A stretch of 64,000 nt of DNA, from contig NZ_QTTQ01000010.1 in NCBI RefSeq assembly GCF_003384935.1, positions 744,001 through 808,000 of the forward strand. The letters are read 5' to 3'. The position numbers and the translations under genes are program-made. This DNA comes from Lutibacter oceani (GTDB lineage Bacteria; Bacteroidota; Bacteroidia; Flavobacteriales; Flavobacteriaceae). Below the pieces are notes generated by a model. It did no database searches. It had not been told where the DNA came from and was given only the letters and a program-made list of their open reading frames with translations. Of the stretch, positions 54,753 to 62,801 are shown in pieces (position 1 is the stretch's first letter; each line of letters opens with the position of its first letter).

Positions 54753-55787
54753 ATGATTAAAAATAAACCAATTTATATACTTGGTATTGAATCGTCTTGT
54801 GATGACACAAGTGCCGCTGTAATTTGCAACGGAAAAATACTATCAAATGTTGTGGCAAATCAAGAAATACATACCAAATATGGTGGTGTTGTTCCTGAAT
54901 TAGCCTCACGTGCACATCAACAAAATATTGTTCCTGTAATACAACAGGCAATTCAACAAGCAAATATCGACAAAAAAGACTTAAATGCCATAGCTTTTAC
55001 ACGCGGACCTGGATTAATGGGTTCATTATTGGTTGGAACCTCTTTTGCCAAATCACTTTCGTTGGCTTTAGACATTCCTTTAATAGCTGTAAATCATATG
55101 CAGGGACACGTTTTAGCACATTTTATTGAAGAAGAAAATCAACAAATACCTCCATTTCCTTTTATATGTTTAACCATAAGTGGCGGACATACTCAAATTG
55201 TAAAAATTACCAACCATTTTAATATGGAAGTTTTAGGTGAAACATTAGATGATGCCGTTGGTGAAGCTTTTGACAAATCTGCAAAAATTTTAGGATTACC
55301 ATATCCGGGAGGACCATTAATTGATAAATACGCTCAACTTGGAAACCCAAAAGCTTTTAAATTTACCAAACCCAGAGTTAATGATTTAAATTTTAGTTTT
55401 AGCGGATTAAAAACAGGAATTTTATATTTTATTCAGAAAAAAGTAAAAGAGAACTCCAATTTTATTCAAGAAAACTTAAATGACATTTGTGCTTCTATTC
55501 AACATACAATTGTTGAAATTTTATTTGAAAAACTAAAAAAAACAGTTCAACAAACTGGCATAAAACATATTGCAATTGCTGGTGGCGTAAGTGCAAATTC
55601 TGAAATTAGAAAAGTATTAAAAGGTACAGAAGAAAAATTTGGTTGGAAAACTTATATCCCAAAATTTGAATATACTACAGACAATGCTGCAATGATTGCA
55701 ATTGTTGGGTATTTAAAATATTTAGAAAATAATTTTTCTGAAGAATCTACTTCTGCTACTGCCAGGTTAAAAGTTAGTGAAAATTAA
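54753..55787 (+). CDS. tsaD: tRNA N6-threonylcarbamoyladenosine synthase subunit TsaD
   Basis: The 344-residue ASKHA-fold protein installs the t6A37 modification on ANN-decoding tRNAs with TsaB and TsaE. It has the N-terminal GIESSCDDTSAA, the metal-binding His115 and His119 in VNHMQGHVLAHF, LTISGGHTQIV and the C-terminal YTTDNAAMIA. All family motifs are intact. It is divergent from tamB and convergent with the E2 gene, the gap to which holds an inverted repeat pair. Confidence 0.95.
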   Translation: MIKNKPIYILGIESSCDDTSAAVICNGKILSNVVANQEIHTKYGGVVPELASRAHQQNIVPVIQQAIQQANIDKKDLNAIAFTRGPGLMGSLLVGTSFAKSLSLALDIPLIAVNHMQGHVLAHFIEEENQQIPPFPFICLTISGGHTQIVKITNHFNMEVLGETLDDAVGEAFDKSAKILGLPYPGGPLIDKYAQLGNPKAFKFTKPRVNDLNFSFSGLKTGILYFIQKKVKENSNFIQENLNDICASIQHTIVEILFEKLKKTVQQTGIKHIAIAGGVSANSEIRKVLKGTEEKFGWKTYIPKFEYTTDNAAMIAIVGYLKYLENNFSEESTSATARLKVSEN

Positions 55788-55800
55788 AAAGTCAAATTTA

Positions 55801-55879
55801 CATCAACCTGCATTTATTTCAGGTTCTCATATTGAGTGATTATCCGTAAATGAGATTCTGAAATAAATTCAGAATGACG
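55801..55879. repeat. Inverted pair of palindromic repeats between tsaD and the E2 gene
   Basis: The left unit (55801-55830) has AACCTG and CAGGTT arms; the right unit (55850-55879) has ATTCTGAA and TTCAGAAT arms around ATAAA, followed by TGACG. The two 30-base units are inverted copies of each other, about 23 of 30 positions matching, with a 19-base spacer, so the whole can form a large cruciform or a double hairpin. It may also terminate both convergent genes. Confidence 0.75.
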
Positions 55880-55907
55880 GGTTTCAGAGTTTTAAAGGAC
55901 CTTTTTA

Positions 55908-57233
55908 TTAATACTCAGCATTTACATCCCAAGCTTCTAAATTTTCTTTAATAGATTTAATAAACATTCCTCCTAAAGCACCGTTTACAACTCTATGGTC
56001 GTAAGAATGTGAAATAAACATTTTATGTCTAATTCCAATAAAATCACCTTCTGAAGTTTCAATAACCGCAGGCACTTTTCTCACAGCACCTAATGCTAAA
56101 ATTGCAACTTGAGGCTGATTAATAATTGGAGTACCAAAAACACTTCCAAAACTACCTACATTTGTAACAGTATAAGTACCACCTTTAATATCATCTGGAT
56201 TTAATTTTCCATTTCTAGCTCTATTCGCTAAATCATTCACAGCCTTAGTCATTCCTACTAAATTTAATTGGTCTGCATTTTTTATTACAGGTACAATTAA
56301 ATTTCCATCAGCCAAAGCAGCAGCCATTCCTAAATTAATAGCTTTTCTTTTAATTATTTTATTATCCCCATCAACAGAAATATTAATCATTGGAAATTCT
56401 TTAATAGCTTTTGCAACGGCATGCATAAAAATTGGAGTAAATGTTATTTTTTCACCTTCACGAGCAAAGAACTGATCTTTAACTTTATCTCTCCATTTAA
56501 CAATATTGGTGACATCAACTTCTATAAAAGATTGAACATGTGCAGAAGTTTGAACAGATTGTACCATATGGTGTGCAACCAATTTACCCATTCTACTCAT
56601 TTCAATAATTTCATCAGCACCATTTACAGAAATTGGAGCTGTGCTTTTTACAACTTTATTTTTTTCAACTTTAGGCTGTTCCACTTGAGCTTCAACAACT
56701 TCTTTCTTTGAAATTTTAGCATCTGTTTTATTGCTTTCCAAATAGGCCAAAATATCGTTTTTTGTAACTCTTTTATCTTTCCCTGTACCAATTATAGATT
56801 CTAATTGTTCCATTGAAATACCTTCAGTTTCAGCAATATTTCTTACCAGTGGAGAATAAAATTTTCCCGACGCAGAAACTTTTTCAATACTAGAAGAGGC
56901 AATTGTTTCATTCACTTCATTTTCAATTTCGCTACTAATAGCTTCACTTTTAATTTCAGAAATAGTTTCAACACTCGTACTTTCACCACTTTCAAGAGTT
57001 TCAATAATTGCTATGGTTTCACCTACTTTAACAACCGCATCTGGCTCAAACAATATTTCAACAAGAGTTCCTTCAACTTCACTAGGCACTTCAGAATCTA
57101 CTTTATCTGTAGCAATTTCAACAATTGCCTCATCTAATTCAACCCTTTCACCAACATGTTTTAACCAAGAAGTTATTGTTGCTTCCGCAACACTTTCACC
57201 CATTTTTGGAAGTTTTACTTCAAATTTTGCCAT
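55908..57233 (-). CDS. Dihydrolipoamide acyltransferase (2-oxoacid dehydrogenase E2)
   Basis: The 441-residue protein has a lipoyl domain (residues 1-80, lipoyl Lys44 in ATDKVDSEV), an Ala/Glu-rich linker, a peripheral subunit-binding domain (about 126-170, SPLVRNIAETEGIS) and a catalytic domain with His413 in SHSYDHRVVNGA. The motif is HxxxNG rather than the usual HxxxDG. It is the acyltransferase core of a branched-chain or 2-oxoglutarate-type complex; E1 and E3 genes are not adjacent. A good -7 element lies just upstream. Confidence 0.9.
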   Translation of the reverse strand: MAKFEVKLPKMGESVAEATITSWLKHVGERVELDEAIVEIATDKVDSEVPSEVEGTLVEILFEPDAVVKVGETIAIIETLESGESTSVETISEIKSEAISSEIENEVNETIASSSIEKVSASGKFYSPLVRNIAETEGISMEQLESIIGTGKDKRVTKNDILAYLESNKTDAKISKKEVVEAQVEQPKVEKNKVVKSTAPISVNGADEIIEMSRMGKLVAHHMVQSVQTSAHVQSFIEVDVTNIVKWRDKVKDQFFAREGEKITFTPIFMHAVAKAIKEFPMINISVDGDNKIIKRKAINLGMAAALADGNLIVPVIKNADQLNLVGMTKAVNDLANRARNGKLNPDDIKGGTYTVTNVGSFGSVFGTPIINQPQVAILALGAVRKVPAVIETSEGDFIGIRHKMFISHSYDHRVVNGALGGMFIKSIKENLEAWDVNAEY

Positions 57234-57253
57234 TGTGATTTTTTTAAGTTTCG

Positions 57254-57261
57254 CAAATTTA
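57254..57261 (-). promoter_or_regulatory. -7 promoter element of the E2 gene
   Basis: On the minus strand TAAATTTG followed by CG is a perfect TAnnTTTG element, 20 bases before the E2 ATG. Confidence 0.6.
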
Positions 57262-57448
57262 CAAAAAATATGGCCTATTATTAAATATAGCCACTTTTAT
57301 ATTATAAAAATCAAGTACAGTTATTTATTATTTTCATAACATCAATACCTAATAAACCATTCAAATTATATATTCTTTTAATTAAATTCGAAATAAATAC
57401 AAATTCTTTAATTAGACTACTTCAAAAAAAGGACTACTCCTTAAATTT

Positions 57449-57464
57449 TGTAACAAAAATTACA
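57449..57464. promoter_or_regulatory. Upstream dyad TGTAA-N6-TTACA
   Basis: Perfect 5-bp arms with a 6-base spacer have the geometry of a CRP-like site. The same pattern recurs at 60377-60392 before the Fe-S operon, but there it overlaps the -7 element, so the shared role is doubtful. Confidence 0.3.
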
Positions 57465-57567
57465 GTGCTATGTAACAAGTATTGCCGAAAAATTCAATTA
57501 AATTACTTTAAACGATTCTAAATAAGACCTATATTGCTGATTTTCAGTATTATAAATTTTTAAAAAC

Positions 57568-57612
57568 TATGACTTAAGTCATAATATTACTTTTATGTTG
57601 TTCTTAAATTTA
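57568..57612 (+). promoter_or_regulatory. FNR/CRP-like operator and promoter of the multiheme cytochrome operon
   Basis: A perfect 16-bp palindrome TATGACTTAAGTCATA (57568-57583) is centred 29.5 bases before a -7-like TAAATTTA (57605-57612). That puts the site near -42 relative to the expected start, the class II activator position of FNR/CRP proteins. The second operon at 60435 has a TGACATAAATCA site with exactly the same spacing. Confidence 0.65.
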
Positions 57613-57645
57613 TAAAAGATTTAAAACAAACAAATATCTAATATT

Positions 57646-58737
57646 ATGAAAAATTTAAAATTAATAGGATTCTTGATGATTTTGGCATCAAGTTTAATGT
57701 TTATTCAATGTACTAGCGACCCTATTGCAGGACCACAAGGTTTAGCAGGTGCCGATGGTATAGATGGTATTGACGGCGTTAACGGTGTTGATGGTGTTGA
57801 TGGTGTTGATAGTACTGCTTCATGTGTTGCTTGCCACTCTGATAGCCACAGAGATCCGATTGAAGCATCATATAAATTATCTCTTCACGCAATGGATCCT
57901 TTACATACAGACCGTGGTACTGGAGACCAAATTAACACATCAGATTACACTAATAGACAATCATGTGCACAATGTCATACAAGTGAAGGCTATATAGATT
58001 ATGTTAGTGGTTTCCCAATTGCTTCAGGTGATGGATATCCTGATGATTTAGCTTATGCTTATGGTAAGCAAACAATTTCTTGTAATACTTGTCATAATAG
58101 TCATAGTTCATTTGACTTCGATACTGATGGTCAAGATTTTGCTTTAAGAAATTTTGATCCAGTTACCTTAATTATTGATGGTGTTACAACTATTGATATG
58201 GGAACAAGTAACAATTGTGCTACTTGTCATCAACCAAGACAAGTTGATTTTCCAGCAGGTATAGAGGATGTTACAATTACAAGTTCTAGATATGGACCTC
58301 ACCATGGACCACAATCTACAGTTGTAGAAGGTATTTTTGGTGCAAATATAGCAGGTTCAGTAGGTTACCCAGGTGTTGGAACATCTACACATAGAACTGG
58401 CGCTTCTTGTGTAAGTTGTCATATGGGTGAAACAACTGACGGAACAGATGGTTTACACTCTTGGCATCCAACAGAAAACACTTGTCTTAATTGCCATGTG
58501 AATGGAGCTCCAACAGAAGTTAGTGGATATGCTGAAGATTTCCAAACATTACATGATTTATTAGTTGCAGCAGGTTCTTTAACCGAAAGTGGTAGCACTG
58601 TACCTGGTACTTTTTCTGCAGCAGTTGGACAAGCAACTTGGAATTACAAAACATTAGAAGAAGATAAAAGTAATGGTATACATAACCCTGGCTATGCTAA
58701 AGCATTACTTAAAAATTCAATTGAAGCATTACAATAA
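57646..58737 (+). CDS. Hexaheme c-type cytochrome lipoprotein with collagen-like stalk
   Basis: The 363-residue protein has a lipoprotein-type signal with Cys22 (LMFIQC), then nine Gly-X-Y triplets (residues 29-55, GIDGVNGVDG-like), then six CXXCH heme sites at 60-64, 107-111, 146-150, 191-195, 255-259 and 280-284, with extra His residues that could be distal ligands. I know no named family with this build. The collagen-like part would hold the heme domain off the membrane, possibly on the cell surface. It heads an operon with a monoheme lipoprotein and a beta-barrel and is controlled by an FNR-like site. Confidence 0.87.
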   Translation: MKNLKLIGFLMILASSLMFIQCTSDPIAGPQGLAGADGIDGIDGVNGVDGVDGVDSTASCVACHSDSHRDPIEASYKLSLHAMDPLHTDRGTGDQINTSDYTNRQSCAQCHTSEGYIDYVSGFPIASGDGYPDDLAYAYGKQTISCNTCHNSHSSFDFDTDGQDFALRNFDPVTLIIDGVTTIDMGTSNNCATCHQPRQVDFPAGIEDVTITSSRYGPHHGPQSTVVEGIFGANIAGSVGYPGVGTSTHRTGASCVSCHMGETTDGTDGLHSWHPTENTCLNCHVNGAPTEVSGYAEDFQTLHDLLVAAGSLTESGSTVPGTFSAAVGQATWNYKTLEEDKSNGIHNPGYAKALLKNSIEALQ

Positions 58738-58756
58738 TTGTTAGATATTTTTTTAG

Positions 58757-58785
58757 AGTTCAGGAGTATATTTTATTCCTGAACT
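58757..58785 (+). terminator. Hairpin after the hexaheme cytochrome
   Basis: AGTTCAGGA (58757-58765) and TCCTGAACT (58777-58785) form a perfect 9-bp stem 20 bases after the stop codon. Only a short T-run follows, so it is probably a leaky terminator or an mRNA-stabilising hairpin that lets the next two genes be expressed at a lower level. Confidence 0.55.
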
Positions 58786-58883
58786 TTATAAAACTAACGC
58801 TGAATTGTGTGTTTAGATTAACTTAAAATTTCATTTTTAGAAATTTAAAAAGTAGAAGTTAATTAACATTAAAAATCAAACAA

Positions 58884-59279
58884 ATGAAAAAACTATTGCA
58901 AATAGTTCTAATTAGCAGCTTAAGTTTATTGTGCTTCTCTTGTTATTATGATGAAATTCCTGAAGGATTAGATACCGTTATAACTGATGATGATGTACCT
59001 GAAATACCAGACACTCAAGTAGTTTCATTTAGTACTGAAATTCAACCAATATTAAATCAATGTACAGGGTGCCATGCAGCTAATATTAATCCAGATTTAA
59101 GAGAAGGAAATTCTTACAATGCACTTGTTCCAACATATGTTACAGCAGATGATGCAGATAACAGTAGATTTTACAAATATTTACCTGGAAAAGGGCATCA
59201 TGATGTAGGAATAACGTTAAGCGTAGATGAAATTGCATTAATAAAAGCTTGGATAAACCAAGGTGCTAAGGACAACTAA
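58884..59279 (+). CDS. Monoheme cytochrome c lipoprotein
   Basis: The 131-residue protein has a lipoprotein signal with Cys20 (LLCFSCYYDE), an acidic linker (TDDDVPEIPD) and one heme motif CTGCH at 60-64 inside FSTEIQPILNQCTGCHA, the pattern of planctomycete-type cytochrome c domains. The C-terminal helix LSVDEIALIKAWINQGA is typical of a small cytochrome c. The acidic residues after the lipidated Cys resemble Bacteroidota surface-export signals. It lies between the hexaheme and barrel genes and probably relays electrons between them. Confidence 0.83.
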   Translation: MKKLLQIVLISSLSLLCFSCYYDEIPEGLDTVITDDDVPEIPDTQVVSFSTEIQPILNQCTGCHAANINPDLREGNSYNALVPTYVTADDADNSRFYKYLPGKGHHDVGITLSVDEIALIKAWINQGAKDN

Positions 59280-59296
59280 TATATAAGACATTAAAC

Positions 59297-60145
59297 ATGA
59301 AAAATTATAAAATTATACTTTTTGTTCTTTTTATTCTTCCTTTTGTAACATTTGCACAAGAAGATGAGAAAAAAGATGAAAAAGTAAAAGAAAAAGTTGA
59401 AAGACCTGCGTTTGAAAGTTCATTTATTGTTGATAATCCAACTAATGTTTTGTTTAGTAAAAATTCCTTAGAGGTAACTATGCAACACAGATTTGGTACT
59501 ATTAATGGTGGAACTAACGATATGGCTGGTTTTTGGGCGCCTTCTAATATTAGAATTGGGCTTACTTATGCGATCCATGAAAGATTAACAATTGGTTATG
59601 GAACAACTAAATTTAATCGTTTACAAGATTTTAACTGGAAAGTTGCTTTATTAAGACAAACACGCTCAGGTAGTATGCCATTTAGCGTATCTTATTATGG
59701 TAATTTTACAATAGATGCTAGATCTAAAGAAAATTTCAATATGATTCAAGATAGGTACTCTTATTTTAATCAATTAATTATTGCTAAAAGATTTAGTCCA
59801 AATGTATCTTTACAAATAGCACCAAGTGTATCTCATTATAATCTAGTAGATGGAGATACAATGAAAAATGATATGGTTGCTGTTTCTTTTGGAGGACGAT
59901 TTAAAGTAAGTCCACAAACATCTATTTTATTAGATTATAGTCAACCAATAACAAAATTTGAAAGTGATCCAAAACCAGGAGTTAGTATTGGTGCTGAGTT
60001 TGCAACTTCAGCCCACGCATTCCAAATTTTCTTAACAAATTACAATGGTTTGGTATCTCAGAAAAACTATATGTATAACCAAAACGATTTCTTTAATGGT
60101 GATTTCCTAATTGGATTTAACATTACAAGAATCTACAATTTTTAA
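59297..60145 (+). CDS. DUF5777-family outer-membrane beta-barrel
   Basis: The 282-residue protein has a signal peptide ending near FVTFA|QE, a charged linker (EKKDEKVKEKVERP) and alternating amphipathic strands ending in FNITRIYNF, consistent with a 12- to 14-strand outer-membrane barrel. NNPTNVLFSKNSLEVTMQHR-like sequence and FWAPSNIRIGLTYAI match DUF5777. It is cotranscribed with two c-type cytochromes, which suggests it houses or anchors them in the outer membrane, as porins do in porin-cytochrome complexes; that is inference. Confidence 0.83.
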   Translation: MKNYKIILFVLFILPFVTFAQEDEKKDEKVKEKVERPAFESSFIVDNPTNVLFSKNSLEVTMQHRFGTINGGTNDMAGFWAPSNIRIGLTYAIHERLTIGYGTTKFNRLQDFNWKVALLRQTRSGSMPFSVSYYGNFTIDARSKENFNMIQDRYSYFNQLIIAKRFSPNVSLQIAPSVSHYNLVDGDTMKNDMVAVSFGGRFKVSPQTSILLDYSQPITKFESDPKPGVSIGAEFATSAHAFQIFLTNYNGLVSQKNYMYNQNDFFNGDFLIGFNITRIYNF

Positions 60146-60160
60146 CTATTAAAATCCATT

Positions 60161-60228
60161 AAAACAGACTAAAAGTTTAAATAAATCACCCCAAAAGATT
60201 TTTCCAAACTTTGTTAGTCTGTTTTTTA
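60161..60228 (+). terminator. Terminator of the cytochrome-barrel operon
   Basis: AAAACAGACTAA (60161-60172) pairs perfectly with TTAGTCTGTTTT (60214-60225), extended by AAGTTT/AAACTT, and runs into T residues. The loop is unusually long (about 40 bases). It lies 15 bases after the barrel's stop codon and separates the two cytochrome operons. Confidence 0.8.
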
Positions 60229-60347
60229 ATGTTAAAAATATTTTTTGAATTACTTTATCAAACCTAAAAAAATCACTTAAGCTAAATTAAAGACTGATTT
60301 TTTCTGGGTTTTATTCGAAAAAAACTTATAGTATCTTTTAAAATCAC

Positions 60348-60390
60348 TGACATAAATCATAGTACAATAATTACTATGTAACTAACTTTA
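60348..60390 (+). promoter_or_regulatory. FNR/CRP-like operator and promoter of the Fe-S/NrfD operon
   Basis: TGACATAAATCA (60348-60359) is a dyad related to the TGACTTAAGTCA site at 57570. Its centre is 29.5 bases before TAACTTTA (60383-60390), a -7-like element, the same distance as in the first operon. The remaining sequence between the terminator and this site is AT-rich without visible structure. Confidence 0.6.
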
Positions 60391-60434
60391 CATAAGAAAA
60401 TTTAACATAATTTCTAGTATAGATTTTTAATATT

Positions 60435-61421
60435 ATGGAAAATAAAAAAACTGAAAAAGGAGGCACAAACAGACGTAATTTCTTGAAATTAGGATTAATG
60501 TCTAGTGTAACAGCTGTTGCAGGAGCATCACTAATATCAAACTTAGCAATTCAAGATGAAGAAGTAGCCGAATCTGGCGAAAAAATGAGGTTGTTAACCC
60601 CCGATGGAAAAATAGTTGAAGTAGATGCCTCTAATGTAAATAAATATCCTGAGGCACTAATAACTCCAGAAGAATCTAGAAAAGGAATACCTAATCGAAA
60701 ATTTGTAATGGTTATTGATTTGGCAAAATGTAAAAATGCCAGAAAATGTGTTGAAGGTTGTCAAAAAGCTCACAAACTAGATTATAATGAAGAGTTTATG
60801 AAAGTTCAGTTGATACAAGACAATCCTGAAGCTTCTCCATATTGGTTACCAAAACCTTGTTTTCATTGTGATGAACCACCTTGTGTAACTGTTTGCCCAA
60901 CCGGAGCAACATTTAAACGTGAAGATGGTATTGTATTAGTAGACAATGATCGTTGCATTGGTTGTAAATTCTGTATTACAAGTTGCCCATATTCTGCTCG
61001 TCAATTTAATTGGGGGCATAAAGAAAAATTTGATGATAAATCACAACCTTATTCTCCAGAAACAAGTGTTCCGGCAGCAGAAGGTACTGTTATGAAATGT
61101 GATTTTTGTCCAGATATGTTACGTCAAGGTAAATTACCACATTGTGCACAATCTTGCCCAATGGGTGTTATTTATTTTGGTGATAAAAATGAAGATATTG
61201 TAACAAATGGTGAAGAAACAGTTCGTTTCTCACAATTAATTAAAGACCGAGGTGGTTATCGCCATTTAGAACATTTAGGTACAAAACCTAATGTATATTA
61301 TTTACCAGCAGTAAACAGACAATTCCCATTAGAACGTGGATTTAATGTTGAAGAAGATATAATTGAACGCTATAAAGATGTACCATTTGTTCAAGATTTA
61401 AAAAAACAAGGTAAAATTTAA
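60435..61421 (+). CDS. Tat-exported 4Fe-4S dicluster-type electron-transfer protein (HmcB/NrfC-like)
   Basis: The 328-residue protein has a Tat signal (NRRNFLKLG at 12-20) and then four ferredoxin-type cysteine groups: Cys99/105/109, Cys142/145/150/154, Cys174/177/180/184 and Cys222/225/237/241. The first group lacks its second Cys (Ala102), so 15 instead of 16 ligands are present and one cluster may be 3Fe-4S. This is the electron-transfer subunit of CISM-type complexes such as NrfCD, PsrBC and HmcBC. The NrfD partner follows after 17 bases. It would act on the periplasmic face. Confidence 0.88.
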   Translation: MENKKTEKGGTNRRNFLKLGLMSSVTAVAGASLISNLAIQDEEVAESGEKMRLLTPDGKIVEVDASNVNKYPEALITPEESRKGIPNRKFVMVIDLAKCKNARKCVEGCQKAHKLDYNEEFMKVQLIQDNPEASPYWLPKPCFHCDEPPCVTVCPTGATFKREDGIVLVDNDRCIGCKFCITSCPYSARQFNWGHKEKFDDKSQPYSPETSVPAAEGTVMKCDFCPDMLRQGKLPHCAQSCPMGVIYFGDKNEDIVTNGEETVRFSQLIKDRGGYRHLEHLGTKPNVYYLPAVNRQFPLERGFNVEEDIIERYKDVPFVQDLKKQGKI

Positions 61422-61438
61422 TTTCAAAACTCTTAATT

Positions 61439-62782
61439 ATGAATATAGAAAATAGAAAAAGAGAATTGGCTAAAGAATTTTCTCCTATGTTAGAAAAAAC
61501 TACCAAAACTTCTAAAATTTGGATTGGATTTTTAATCGCTGTAATTTTAGTTGGAGTATATGCCTTTTTTGTTCAATTATTTAAAGGCCATATTGTTACT
61601 GGAATGAGAGACAATGTAGTATGGGGTATTTATATTATAAATTTTATATTTTTCGTATGCCTAAGCTATTCAGGAGCTTTTATTTCAGGTATTCTACACT
61701 TTTTTAAAACACCTTGGAAAAATTCAGTTTCAAGAATTGTTGAAATAATTACGGTCTTGTCTTTAATTATAGGACCTATATTTATTTTATTGTGTATTGG
61801 ACGATTAGATAGACTTCATTATTTATTTATTTACCCAAGAATTCAATCTCCAATTACTTGGGATATTATAGCTATTATGACCGATTTAATAGGTTGTTTC
61901 ATCTATTTATACCTAACATTTATTCCTGATTTTGCAATTTTACGTGACAATAGTGAAAACGCTTCAAAATGGAGACAAAAAGTTTATAAATTTTTAGCAA
62001 TTGGTTACCAAGATACAACAACACAAAGAGAAAAGCTTCATAAAATAACACGTACAATGTCAGCAATGGTTATTGCTTTGGCAATTGTTGCTTACTCTGT
62101 GCTTGCTTGGATTTTTAGCTTAACGCTACAACCAGGATGGAACAGTTCCATTTTTGCACCATATTTTATAATTGCGGGCTTATATTCTGGTATAGGGGTA
62201 ATAATAATTGCAATGTATCTTATTAGAAAATATTACCATTTAGAACATTATATCAGAAAAGTACATTTTATTGGAGCTGGAATCATTCTATTAGTAGTTT
62301 CATTATTATTTGGATATTTTACTTTTAGCGAATATTTTTCACGCTGGTTCAGTCATAAAATACATGATACCAATCTTTTAAATACATTATTTACAAGATA
62401 TTTTTGGGTGTTTATTTTCGCTAATTACATTGGTGTATTAGTTCCGATCGTAATCTTATTCTTTAAAAAATTTAGAACTATAAAATCTATCACCTTTGCA
62501 GCTATTGTTGCTGTTATTGGATTATGGTTTAACCGTTATTTAATAGTTGTTCCAACTTTAGAAACACCTTATTTACCAATTCAAGATACAAGAGAAGAAT
62601 TTGTTCATTATACTGCAACCTGGATTGAGTGGGCTTTAAGTTTTGCAGGGGTTGCAGCATTTATTTTATTCTTTATTTTAATTATGAAATTAGTGCCTGT
62701 TATTCCAATGTCAGGAATTATAGATAACGAACGTGAACAAAAAATGAGTAAAAAATCTTTTAAAAAAATTGTAACTGAGTAA
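61439..62782 (+). CDS. NrfD/PsrC-family quinol-interacting membrane protein
   Basis: The 447-residue integral membrane protein has about ten hydrophobic helices, with the NrfD-type features VTGMRDNVVWGIYI near residue 55, ISGILHFFKTPWK, and long helices with few charges. NrfD subunits oxidise or reduce menaquinol and hand electrons to a periplasmic Fe-S subunit, here the protein encoded directly upstream. It has neither heme nor Fe-S ligands itself. No molybdopterin catalytic subunit is encoded in the window. Confidence 0.9.
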   Translation: MNIENRKRELAKEFSPMLEKTTKTSKIWIGFLIAVILVGVYAFFVQLFKGHIVTGMRDNVVWGIYIINFIFFVCLSYSGAFISGILHFFKTPWKNSVSRIVEIITVLSLIIGPIFILLCIGRLDRLHYLFIYPRIQSPITWDIIAIMTDLIGCFIYLYLTFIPDFAILRDNSENASKWRQKVYKFLAIGYQDTTTQREKLHKITRTMSAMVIALAIVAYSVLAWIFSLTLQPGWNSSIFAPYFIIAGLYSGIGVIIIAMYLIRKYYHLEHYIRKVHFIGAGIILLVVSLLFGYFTFSEYFSRWFSHKIHDTNLLNTLFTRYFWVFIFANYIGVLVPIVILFFKKFRTIKSITFAAIVAVIGLWFNRYLIVVPTLETPYLPIQDTREEFVHYTATWIEWALSFAGVAAFILFFILIMKLVPVIPMSGIIDNEREQKMSKKSFKKIVTE

Positions 62783-62801
62783 TTTAATAAAGTTAGAAAT
62801 T

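Larger units (their letters stand above)
57234..57645. other. 412-base intergenic region with divergent promoters
   Basis: No convincing ORF lies here. From left to right it holds the minus-strand promoter of the E2 gene, AT-rich sequence without recognisable structure (57262-57448), a TGTAA-N6-TTACA dyad (57449-57464), a second TGTAACAA at 57471-57478, and at the right the FNR-like operator and promoter of the cytochrome operon. Confidence 0.6.

Noticed and set aside
60377-60392. TGTAA-N6-TTACA dyad shared with 57449-57464
   Set aside because: It overlaps the -7 element in one promoter and is about 150 bases upstream in the other, so a common regulatory role is not supported.
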